Shown in pieces: positions 1-7,263 of a stretch of DNA of 44,451 nucleotides (its first letter is position 1; every line of letters begins with the position of its first letter). The DNA lies in contig PMBV01000083.1 of NCBI GenBank assembly GCA_003153055.1, positions 1 to 44,451 on the forward strand. The letters run 5' to 3'. Origin of the DNA: Myxococcales bacterium (GTDB taxonomy: Bacteria; Myxococcota; Myxococcia; Myxococcales; Myxococcaceae). A program made the translations under genes and the position numbers. The notes beneath the pieces were generated by a model that saw only the letters and a program-made list of their open reading frames with translations, was not told the origin of the DNA and made no database searches.

Positions 1-99
1 TCGCCGCTTTCTTTGTCCTCTTCTTCAATGACACGGTAGCCCGCGAAGAGCCTTCGTCCGCGGGAGGCACTCTTCACGGTCGAGGGGCGCTTCCCATTC

Positions 100-1383
100 T
101 CAGGGGCCTGAGGTCCGCGGCCGCGAGACACCCACCTGGCCGCGCGCGGCGGTCTCGGCCAGAGCGATCCACTGAGCCGCTGGGTCTCTCTCTCGCACCC
201 GTATCGACAGCTCCTCGGCCCGCGCGGCGTAGCGCTCGTGGCGGAGGAGCTCGCCGAGCTTGGCCGCCAGTCGGTCCGCGGTCAGGCGGCGCTTGGGAAG
301 CGGCTCGGGGCCAACGCCGGCACGGGCCACCCACTGGCCCCACTGGAATTGGTCGAAGAGGTGGGGCACGACGAGCTGCGGCCGGCCGGCGCGGAGGGCG
401 GCTCCCGAGGTGCCGGCGCCGCCGTGGTGGACGATGGCCGCGACGCGAGGGAACAGCAGCCGGTGCGAGACCGCTCCGACGGTGAAGACGTCCTCGCCCA
501 TGAGCTTGGCTTGCTCGGTGGGGCCCTTGAAGTCCGCCCAGCCCGAGCCAAGGACCAGCCTGCGACCAGAGGCCCGAACGCCTTCCATGATCGCCCGGGA
601 GGTCCTCTCGGGGTGCGCGTCTCCCATGCTCCCGAAGCCGACGTAGATGGGGGGCGCACCGGCGCCGAGGAACGCCTCGAGCTCCGAGGGCAGCGGCCGC
701 TCGTCCACCAGGTGCAGCGCCCCGGTGAGTGGGCGGGCGAGCGACACGTCCGGTGGCACCACGGCGAGCTCGGGGTCGGCGGCCACCACTGAGCTGGCTG
801 GCGGCGAGAAGTAGCGGATGAAGTCGCGCACTGGCTCGAGGCCCAACTGGCGTCGCTCATGGTTGAGTGAGCCTCCGAGGAGGAAGCGGAGCGTCCGCTC
901 ATAGAGCCACCACATGAAGCGATTGCCCCACGAGGGCAGTCCGAACCAGGGCACGGTGATGGGCGGGTGGTAGCTCGACGGAAGGACCTGCGGCGAGTAG
1001 ACGGCGAGGAGGTAAGGCGCCCCGAGCTTCTCCGCCACGGTGGGCGCGATGAACTGCGCGCCCCCTCCGATGATGAGGTCTGCGCCTCGGCACAGGCGAA
1101 GCGTCGTCTCCATCATCTGCGAGAAGAGCTGTCGGCCGGTCTCCGGCCTGGCCATCTTCACCAGGGCCCGGAGGGTGCCGCCAGACGCAGTGGCCTCTCG
1201 AACGTAGGCCTCGACGTCGAACGCGCTGGCGTCGGTCGGCACAGCGAACGCGGCCGCCTCCGCGGCGAAGTTCTGGGTCGTCGTCAGCAGCACGTCATGG
1301 CCGGCCCGGTGGAGGGCCACCGCCAGAGCCAGCAATGGCTGGAAATCCCCCCGCGAGCCAAATGGCGCGACGATGACCCTCAT
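100..1383 (-). CDS. UGT-type glycosyltransferase (GT1, sterol/macrolide glucosyltransferase-like)
   Basis: Predicted GT-B fold glycosyltransferase of 427 aa moving a sugar from a nucleotide-sugar donor onto a lipid or small hydrophobic acceptor in the cytoplasm or at the inner membrane face. The N-terminus (MRVIVAPFGSRGDFQP) is the acceptor-domain signature of the MGT/sterol glucosyltransferase group. The C-terminal donor domain carries FGSMG near residue 250 and the family hallmark HHGGAGT near 319-325, followed by the VPHLFDQFQWG stretch that contacts the nucleotide-sugar. The reading frame is open 17 codons further upstream, but the ATG at 1383 places the protein exactly at the conserved beta-strand, so I prefer it. 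No operon partner: the gene stands alone, with 538 bp of non-coding DNA upstream. The acceptor cannot be deduced. Family assignment is confident, substrate unknown. Confidence 0.88.
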   Translation of the reverse strand: MRVIVAPFGSRGDFQPLLALAVALHRAGHDVLLTTTQNFAAEAAAFAVPTDASAFDVEAYVREATASGGTLRALVKMARPETGRQLFSQMMETTLRLCRGADLIIGGGAQFIAPTVAEKLGAPYLLAVYSPQVLPSSYHPPITVPWFGLPSWGNRFMWWLYERTLRFLLGGSLNHERRQLGLEPVRDFIRYFSPPASSVVAADPELAVVPPDVSLARPLTGALHLVDERPLPSELEAFLGAGAPPIYVGFGSMGDAHPERTSRAIMEGVRASGRRLVLGSGWADFKGPTEQAKLMGEDVFTVGAVSHRLLFPRVAAIVHHGGAGTSGAALRAGRPQLVVPHLFDQFQWGQWVARAGVGPEPLPKRRLTADRLAAKLGELLRHERYAARAEELSIRVRERDPAAQWIALAETAARGQVGVSRPRTSGP

Positions 1384-1921
1384 GACGCGAACGTACCTAC
1401 AGCCCACCGGCTTCGTCAGGGAACCAGCGGCCACCCATGACGGCCGTCATTGACGCACCTTGGCAACACGCCCGTCGTCGAAACCACGAGTCCTCGTGCC
1501 AGAGGCCGTCTTCGAGAGAGTGCCTGGTGGCGCGCCCCCATTCGCTGCCTCCGCCGGACGACGAGGAGGTGAGTGAGCAGGTCGTCTTCACCGTCGAGGT
1601 GGAGCACTCGACCGGCACTCGATGGTTCGAGCGCCTTGACATATGCAGAGATGCGCGCCGGATTCACCCAGGCGAGCGTACCCAGCGAGACCGCCGGTTT
1701 TCTACCTCCGTCCCATCGATAGTCTCACACTGACCAGAGCCGGAGTGCGGGATTCCAGGCTCCCCTTCTCGCCGACGACGACGGCTTCTGCGCGACGCTC
1801 ACCCGACCTCTTTGCCAACAGCCCCAGCAGACCAGAAGGACGAGCAACGCAGTGATGAGCACGGCGACAACATCGCTGCCCCACGAAGCCAGGCAACGGT
1901 CCCGTGGCCCGACTCCTCCGG
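1384..1921. other. intergenic stretch without a convincing gene
   Basis: These 538 bp separate the glycosyltransferase from the end of the next minus-strand gene. Short open frames exist on both strands (for example 1416-1667 minus and 1437-1733 plus), but they have Arg/Ser-rich shadow-like composition and no recognisable domain. The minus-strand frame around 1560-1700 reads somewhat protein-like and ends at an upstream stop near 1727; it could be a gene remnant. The stretch presumably holds the glycosyltransferase promoter. No clear terminator hairpin seen. Confidence 0.4.
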
Positions 1922-2392
1922 TCAGCCGCCGAGATGCGCCAGGAGTTCGCCCGAGAGCCTCGCTTCTTCGTCACTGCCGGGATGTCGATGAATGCGTTCA
2001 ATGTCCGTCGAAAGCTGCGCTGCAGCATCCAGCACGGCTACCTTCAGCGGGCGTCGACCTGTCTCGTCTTCAATCTCCTCGTGTCCGGGCTCGGGCTCGA
2101 ACGAGCCGACGATGTCGATGAGAACGTCCAGCGCGCGGAGCCGCGCGATCAGCGCTGACCCGCGCAGGATCTGACCGAGGAACGGCAGGGTGGGGACCAC
2201 CACGGGGAAGTATTTCCCCGCGTGGTTGTTGCCGAGCGCGTAGAGCACGCGGTTGTAGGAACGCCATCGATCCGGGTCTCCGCCGTCCGCGAGAGCGAGG
2301 AGCGATGCCGCGACTTCTCCAACGGCGTTCCACGCCGGTTGCGCATATTGGTCCCACCCCACGAGGTCGAGGCCGTCCAGCACGTCGCTCAT
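1922..2392 (-). CDS. 156-aa helical protein of unknown function (possible immunity-type protein)
   Basis: Uncharacterised cytoplasmic protein with no signal peptide or membrane segment. The sequence is acidic and mostly helical, with Leu/Ala-rich amphipathic stretches (SLLALADGG, ALIARLRALDVLIDIVG) reminiscent of HEAT-like helical proteins used as immunity or adaptor proteins. The start is the ATG at 2392, whose bases overlap the stop of the upstream gene as ATGA, a sign of translational coupling; the frame is open further upstream, but that part is the shadow of the neighbouring gene. It is the last gene of the minus-strand block that begins with the LysM protein at 11793. That position, after a tandem family of putative immunity genes, makes an immunity or accessory role possible, but nothing in the sequence proves it. 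Confidence 0.7.
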   Translation of the reverse strand: MSDVLDGLDLVGWDQYAQPAWNAVGEVAASLLALADGGDPDRWRSYNRVLYALGNNHAGKYFPVVVPTLPFLGQILRGSALIARLRALDVLIDIVGSFEPEPGHEEIEDETGRRPLKVAVLDAAAQLSTDIERIHRHPGSDEEARLSGELLAHLGG

Positions 2393-2994
2393 GGAGTCCC
2401 TGGGCCTCCCTCGCCCAGGCAGCCAAGCACGTAGTGGCCGTGACCTCCGTCGTCGTGCCAGGCGTCCGTCGCCGTCGCTTGGGCGAACGACTCCCGGCTC
2501 TCGTCGCGTGTTCGAACTTGCGTTCCGCTCTCGAGCACCCCGTCGATCCACGGCGTCGTCTCTCGCTGGATCTCGCGAATGCGCCATCGGTAGGAGAGTG
2601 GCGGCATACCGGGCAGCCGATGCAGCTTCTCGAAGTAGAAGAACGGGTCGACGCCAAGGTTGATATCGCCCCCGACGAGCTGGCCAGTACGCAGCTTTTG
2701 GGGCGGGGGAGAGCTGTAGGTGAGGAACCTTCCGGCGTCGAGGACCCACACCCCCTCGTTTGCGAAGACGATGCGCGCGCGGACCCGGTACCGCGCCGCG
2801 CCTACGTGTTCGGCGCCGAGAGGACCATCTCCAGCGGGGCGAAGCTCCGTGGACGCCCAGAACTCGAGGGCGAACTTCGCGTGCTGGCCCACCGTGAAGT
2901 CGTCGTAGTTGCTGTCCTGGATGATCCAGGAGTCAACCCCGACGAAGAGGAGCGACTCGTTTGACGCCTCCGTAGCCACGGGCGACATGCTCAT
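2389..2994 (-). CDS. hypothetical protein, 201 aa, coupled to the downstream helical protein
   Basis: I do not recognise the family. The protein lacks a signal peptide and starts with a beta-rich region (LLFVGVDSWIIQDSNYDDF), then alternates aromatic and charged segments; GGDINLGVDPFFYFEKL lies in the middle and the tail is His/Gly-rich. Two in-frame ATGs at 2994 and 2988 are six bases apart; I give the upstream one. The stop overlaps the ATG of the next gene (ATGA at 2389-2392), so the two proteins are probably made in equal amounts and may form a complex. It lies 117 bp after the truncated paralogue at 3112, in the same orientation, so it could be read from the large upstream operon or from its own promoter in that gap. 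Confidence 0.72.
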   Translation of the reverse strand: MSMSPVATEASNESLLFVGVDSWIIQDSNYDDFTVGQHAKFALEFWASTELRPAGDGPLGAEHVGAARYRVRARIVFANEGVWVLDAGRFLTYSSPPPQKLRTGQLVGGDINLGVDPFFYFEKLHRLPGMPPLSYRWRIREIQRETTPWIDGVLESGTQVRTRDESRESFAQATATDAWHDDGGHGHYVLGCLGEGGPGTP

Positions 2995-3111
2995 CGAGCG
3001 ACGGCTGCACGGCAAGCTGTTGGTGGCGACATCCAATCTCTCCGGCTTCCGGTGCCACGTCAGCGACGTGAGTACGAGCGCCTCGGACCGCGCGCGAGGT
3101 CCGTTGATGGG

Positions 3112-3687
3112 TCAGAGGTGGGGCTCAGGGCGAAGTGGGTGAAGTTCGTGAGCCGTCTTCTCTTCTGACTCCCACGGGGGCAGCTTGACGTCGACCTCAC
3201 TGCCGTCGAACCCAAAGAAGGCGATCCGGGGACCCGTCGCCACCCATGCCCCGCCCGGCGCCGCAGCCACGCACGTCTTGAACTCCTCATCCACGGAGTA
3301 CTCGAGCGGCCTCCGTGCGAGCGTCTGGCCGATGGGGCTCAACCGAAGCAGCTCCCCGGCTGCCACCACCACCACGCTGCCATCGGCAAGGACTCGAGAG
3401 GCAGCCACTGGGCCCCGTGCCTCCGTAGGCCACCGTCCCTTCTCGGTTCCCTCAGGGCCCCAGCGAACCAGAGCCAGTCCGCTCCTTCCCGCAGCGACCA
3501 ACCCAACCACATCGCCCCCGCGCATCGGATGCAACGCGGCGAGTTCACCGCTGACCTCCCATGCGGCCTCGCCAATCTGGGACAGCGTGCTGTCGAAACG
3601 ACTGACCCAGACCACATCGCCGCCCCACGCGGGCAGAGCGACCGTAGCGGCCAAGGCGAAGCACGTGAAGGGCGCGAGAGGCGACAT
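3112..3687 (-). pseudogene. truncated fourth copy of the tandem secreted-protein family (191 aa)
   Basis: Shares the signal peptide (MSPLAPFTCFALAATVALPA) and the first ~170 residues with its three neighbours, including the strings SRVLADGSVVVVAAGELLRL and AAPGGAWVATGPR. Similarity stops soon after LPPWE near base 3165; the last ~20 residues are unrelated and the frame ends there, so about 200 C-terminal residues of the 386-392 aa family are missing. The start ATG at 3687 sits 12 bp after the stop of the preceding paralogue, the same spacing as between the intact copies. It is either a decayed copy or a deliberate short variant that could act as a recombination donor. The frame is clean, so it may still be expressed. 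Confidence 0.75.
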
Positions 3688-3699
3688 GCGAAGTTCTGG

Positions 3700-4860
3700 C
3701 TACCTCGAGTTTTCTTCGGCCCTTGTCCCCCACACGATGACCAGCCACTCGCCGGTTGTCGTCTGACCGATCGCCGAGCCCTTCTCTGGCGAGATGTCGA
3801 ACTTCTCCGCCCCTCGAATCGGATGCCGTTCCCCGATGGAGCCTTGCTCTCCGATCATCATCACCGCCGCACCAGTGAACCCGATCAGCCCCGTGGCCCA
3901 TGGCGGGGAGAACGCCTCGGGCAGGTCGTGCCCATAGGCACCTGCCCAACGCTCACGGAGCCTTCGGTCGACCTCGACCAATCGGGTGGTCCCGTCCTCG
4001 AGGAGCAACAAGAGGAGCCCTCCATCGGAGCGCTCCCCCGCCACGCTCAGCACCGCGCCGCCCCCATATCGTAGCCGGACGAACCCAATGTTTGGGAACA
4101 GGCTGTCTCGGCCGCTGAATTTCTTCCAAAACCACTCCAAGCTGCGGCGCACGGATCCGAGTTTCTGGCTCGCTAGGACTTCGCCTCGAGCAGAGACCAT
4201 CGCGAGGACGAGGAAATTCGTCGCATCCGGGGGAGCATAGCGCTCGACCTCAAACTCTCTTTTCCGAGGCTGTGCGACCAAACACTCATTGGTCTCGGTC
4301 ACGATGAGGTGGAGGCTGCGCGGCTCGCCAGGCTTCTCCTCTGTCTCCCACGGGGGGAGCTGGACGTCGACCGTACCGCCGTCAAAGCCAAAGAAGGCAA
4401 CCCGGGCACCCGTCGCCACCCATGCTCCCGCCGGTGAAGCGGCCACCCTCGCTTCGAAACCCGCATCCGTGTACTCGAGTCTCCTTCGTGCGATTGTCTG
4501 GCCGACGGGGCTCAGACGAATCAGCTCCCCATCCGCCACCACCACGATGCTGCCATCGGCAAGTACCCGAGAGGCGGCCACCGGGCTTCTCGCCTCGATG
4601 GACCACCGCCCCTTCTCGGTTCCATCAGGACCCCAGCGAACCAGAGCCAGGCTACCATTCTCCGAAGCGACCAACCCAAGGAGATCTCCCCCGGGCACAG
4701 GATGCAGCGCCGCGAGCTCACCGTCGACCTCCCAGGCGTCCTGGCCGATCTCCGACAGCGCTCTATCAAAACGGCTGACCCAAACGACATCGCGGCCCAA
4801 CGCGGGCAGCGCAACTGTAGCGGCCAAGACAAGGCAGGTGAAATGCGCGAGAGGCGACAT
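3700..4860 (-). CDS. secreted tandem paralogue 3 (putative periplasmic immunity-type protein)
   Basis: 386-aa exported protein of unknown family. Residues 1-24 form a Sec signal peptide with cleavage expected after ALG or nearby; the rest is rich in short beta repeats (WVSRFD, ALVRWGPDGTEKGRW, SRVLADGSIVVVADGELIRL, GAWVATGARVAFFGFDGG) resembling beta-propeller blades. The C-terminal half contains SLEWFWKKFSGRDSLFPNIGFVR and ends GEWLVIVWG. Of the full-length copies this is the most divergent (for example TDAGFEARV replaces SVDEEFKTW). The frame is open upstream to 5073, but that part overlaps the preceding copy out of phase; the ATG at 4860 matches the family start. Spacing is 11 bp to the upstream copy and 12 bp to the truncated copy. 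An immunity role is inferred from tandem duplication and export. Confidence 0.82.
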   Translation of the reverse strand: MSPLAHFTCLVLAATVALPALGRDVVWVSRFDRALSEIGQDAWEVDGELAALHPVPGGDLLGLVASENGSLALVRWGPDGTEKGRWSIEARSPVAASRVLADGSIVVVADGELIRLSPVGQTIARRRLEYTDAGFEARVAASPAGAWVATGARVAFFGFDGGTVDVQLPPWETEEKPGEPRSLHLIVTETNECLVAQPRKREFEVERYAPPDATNFLVLAMVSARGEVLASQKLGSVRRSLEWFWKKFSGRDSLFPNIGFVRLRYGGGAVLSVAGERSDGGLLLLLLEDGTTRLVEVDRRLRERWAGAYGHDLPEAFSPPWATGLIGFTGAAVMMIGEQGSIGERHPIRGAEKFDISPEKGSAIGQTTTGEWLVIVWGTRAEENSR

Positions 4861-4871
4861 GCGAGTCCTCG

Positions 4872-6050
4872 CTACCTTAGCGTTTCCTCTGCCTTTCCCC
4901 CCCATACGATGACCAGCCACTCTCCGGTCGTCGTCTTGCCGAGCGCCGAGCCCTTTCGAGGCGAGACTCCGAACTTCTCGGCGCTCCTCTTTGGTTGTTG
5001 CTTCACGATAGCTCCTCGCTCTGCGATCGTCATGACGCCCGGCCCAGTGAACACAAGTATCCCTGCGGCCCACGGCGGCGAGAACGCCTCGGGTAGATCG
5101 TACCCAAAGGTAGCCACACCGTAGTCGGTCGCCCAGCGCTCCTCGAGTCTCCGGTCGACGTCAACGAGTCGCCTTGTCCCGTCCTCCTCGAGCAGCAAGA
5201 GTAGCGACCCATCGGGACGTTGAGCTGCCAGTAGCAGCTCGGCGCCCCCCGCGTATCGGATTCGGACTAATCCGATGTTCGGGAACAGGCTGTCTCGGCC
5301 GCTGTACTTCTTCCAGAACCACTCCAGGCTGCGCTGCACCGAGCCGAGCTTTTTGCTGGCCAGCACCTCGCCACCGGCAGTGACCATTGCGAGAAGGAGA
5401 AAATTCGTCGTATCTGGTGAGTTGAAGCCATCGACGTTGAACTCTCTCCGCCGAGGCTGTGCGATCAGGCACTCGTTACCTTCGGTCACGATGAGGCGGA
5501 GGGTCTGCGGCTCACCAGGCTTCTCGTTTGTCTCCCACGGGGGCAGCTGGGCGTCGACCTCACTTCCGTCGAACCCAAAGAAGGCGACCCGGGGACCTGT
5601 CGCCACCCACGCCCCGCCGGGCGCCGCAGTCACCCAGGTCTTGAACTCCTCATCCACGGAGTACTCGAGCGGCCTCCGTGCGAGCGTCTGGCCGATGGGG
5701 CTCAACCGAAGCAGCTCCCCGGCTGCGACCACCACCACGCTGCCATCGGCAAGGACTCGAGAGGTGGCCACTGGGCTCCGTGCCTCCGTAGGCCATCGCC
5801 CCTTCTCGGTCCCCTCTGGGCCCCAGCGAACCAGAGCCAGTCCGCCATTACCCGTTGCGACCAACCCAATCACATCGCCGCCGAGCATTGGATGCAACGC
5901 GGCGAGTTCACCTCCGACCTCCCACTCGGCCTGGCCAGTCTCCGACAGTGCATCGTCGAAACGACTGACCCAGACCACGTCGCTTGCCAACGCGGGCAGA
6001 GCGACCGTAGCGGCCAAGGCGAAGCACATGAAGGGCGCGAGAGGCGACAT
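4872..6050 (-). CDS. secreted tandem paralogue 2 (putative periplasmic immunity-type protein)
   Basis: 392-aa exported protein, second of the tandem set. The signal peptide ends ALPALASD; the mature protein starts VVWVSRFDDALSETG. Beta-rich repeats of the kind W/V-V-x-(S/A)-x-DG suggest a propeller-like fold. The N-terminal half is nearly identical to paralogue 1 (6063-7250), including a 268-bp stretch I could match base for base; the C-terminal half differs by scattered substitutions and a small insertion (YGVATFGYDL). The start at 6050 follows the preceding stop by 12 bp. No catalytic motif is visible. Periplasmic location together with the adjacent large metallophosphoesterase suggests protection against a periplasm-acting effector, which is an inference. 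Confidence 0.83.
   Translation of the reverse strand: MSPLAPFMCFALAATVALPALASDVVWVSRFDDALSETGQAEWEVGGELAALHPMLGGDVIGLVATGNGGLALVRWGPEGTEKGRWPTEARSPVATSRVLADGSVVVVAAGELLRLSPIGQTLARRPLEYSVDEEFKTWVTAAPGGAWVATGPRVAFFGFDGSEVDAQLPPWETNEKPGEPQTLRLIVTEGNECLIAQPRRREFNVDGFNSPDTTNFLLLAMVTAGGEVLASKKLGSVQRSLEWFWKKYSGRDSLFPNIGLVRIRYAGGAELLLAAQRPDGSLLLLLEEDGTRRLVDVDRRLEERWATDYGVATFGYDLPEAFSPPWAAGILVFTGPGVMTIAERGAIVKQQPKRSAEKFGVSPRKGSALGKTTTGEWLVIVWGGKAEETLR
5620..5887. repeat. 268-bp block identical to 6811-7078
   Basis: Base-by-base reading shows no difference between this stretch, inside tandem paralogue 2, and 6811-7078 inside paralogue 1 (constant offset 1191). Flanking bases differ at both ends (cgg versus ccg; gcattg versus gcaccg). 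Such a sharply bounded identical tract within more diverged paralogues points to recent duplication or gene conversion. Confidence 0.85.
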
Positions 6051-6062
6051 GCGAAGTTCTGG

Positions 6063-7250
6063 CTACCTTGACGTTTCCTCTGCCTTTCCCCCCCACACGA
6101 TGACCAGCCACTCGCCGGTCGTCGTCTGGCCTATCGCCGAGCCCTTCCGAGGCCAGACTTCGAACTTCTCAGCGCTCCTCTTCGGTTGTTGCTTCACGAT
6201 CGCCCCTCGCTCTCCGATCATCCTTACGGCCGTCCCTGTGAACTCGAGCAACCCTACGGCCCACGGAGGGGAGAATGCCTCGGGCCGATCGTATCCATGG
6301 GTCCCCGCCCCATAATCGGCCGCCCAACGCTCCCCGAGCGTTCGATCGACGTCAACCAGCCGCTTTATCCCGTCCTCCTCGAGGAGCAAGAGCAGCGACC
6401 CATCGGGTCGCTGCTCTGCCAGCAGCAGCTCTGCGCCCCCGCCGTATCGCATCCGGACCAACCCGATGTTCGGGAACAGGCTGTCTGGTCCGCTGTATTT
6501 CTTCCAAAACCACTCCAGGCTGCGCTGTACGGAGCCGAGCTTCTTGCTGGCCAGCACCTCGCCTCCGGCCGTGACCATGGCCAAGAGGAGAAAGTCGGTG
6601 GTGTCCGGTGGGCCATAGCGGTCGACTTCGAACGCTCTCCGCCGAGGCTGTGCGATGAGACACTCATTGGTCTCGGTCACGATGAGGCGAAAGGTCTGCG
6701 GCTGGCCAGGCCTCTCGGTCGGCTCCCACGGGGGCAGCTTGACGTCGACCTCACTGCCGTCGAAGCCAAAGAAGGCGACCCGGGGACCCGTCGCCACCCA
6801 TGCCCCGCCCGGCGCCGCAGTCACCCAGGTCTTGAACTCCTCATCCACGGAGTACTCGAGCGGCCTCCGTGCGAGCGTCTGGCCGATGGGGCTCAACCGA
6901 AGCAGCTCCCCGGCTGCGACCACCACCACGCTGCCATCGGCAAGGACTCGAGAGGTGGCCACTGGGCTCCGTGCCTCCGTAGGCCATCGCCCCTTCTCGG
7001 TCCCCTCTGGGCCCCAGCGAACCAGAGCCAGTCCGCCATTACCCGTTGCGACCAACCCAATCACATCGCCGCCGAGCACCGGATGCAACGCGGCGAGTTC
7101 ACCTCCGACCTCCCACTCGGCCTGGCCAGTCTCCGACAGTGCCTCGTCCAAGCGACTGACCCAGACCACGTCGCTTGCCAACGCGGGCAAAGCGACCATA
7201 CCGGCCAAGACGAAGCAAGCGAGGGGTGCGAGGTCTACGTGAAGCGACAT
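6063..7250 (-). CDS. secreted tandem paralogue 1 (putative periplasmic immunity-type protein)
   Basis: 395-aa exported protein, first of the tandem family and immediately downstream (13 bp) of the metallophosphoesterase. Its signal peptide (MSLHVDLAPLACFVLAGMV then ALPALASD) differs from that of the other three, while the mature N-terminal half is almost the same as in paralogue 2. Conserved family features are WEVGGELAALHP, RRPLEYSVDEEFKTW, SVQRSLEWFWKKYSG, LFPNIGLVR and the C-terminal TTTGEWLVIVWGGKAEE. No lipobox, so the mature protein should be soluble in the periplasm. Position directly after the enzyme gene is where a cognate immunity gene would be expected. It could instead be a chaperone or a substrate-binding propeller. 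Confidence 0.84.
   Translation of the reverse strand: MSLHVDLAPLACFVLAGMVALPALASDVVWVSRLDEALSETGQAEWEVGGELAALHPVLGGDVIGLVATGNGGLALVRWGPEGTEKGRWPTEARSPVATSRVLADGSVVVVAAGELLRLSPIGQTLARRPLEYSVDEEFKTWVTAAPGGAWVATGPRVAFFGFDGSEVDVKLPPWEPTERPGQPQTFRLIVTETNECLIAQPRRRAFEVDRYGPPDTTDFLLLAMVTAGGEVLASKKLGSVQRSLEWFWKKYSGPDSLFPNIGLVRMRYGGGAELLLAEQRPDGSLLLLLEEDGIKRLVDVDRTLGERWAADYGAGTHGYDRPEAFSPPWAVGLLEFTGTAVRMIGERGAIVKQQPKRSAEKFEVWPRKGSAIGQTTTGEWLVIVWGGKAEETSR
6811..7078. repeat. 268-bp block identical to 5620-5887
   Basis: Partner of the identical tract in paralogue 2. It codes for the segment from the middle of the N-terminal half (VIGLVATGNGGLALVRWG) to GGAWVTAAPG, read on the minus strand. The corresponding stretches of the truncated copy and of paralogue 3 are similar but not identical. 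Confidence 0.85.
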
Positions 7251-7263
7251 GCGAGTTCCTGAT

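Noticed and set aside
1437..1733. Short open frames in the 1384-1921 gap
   Set aside because: Arg/Ser-rich, no ribosome site, no recognisable domain, and overlapping frames on both strands are equally open.
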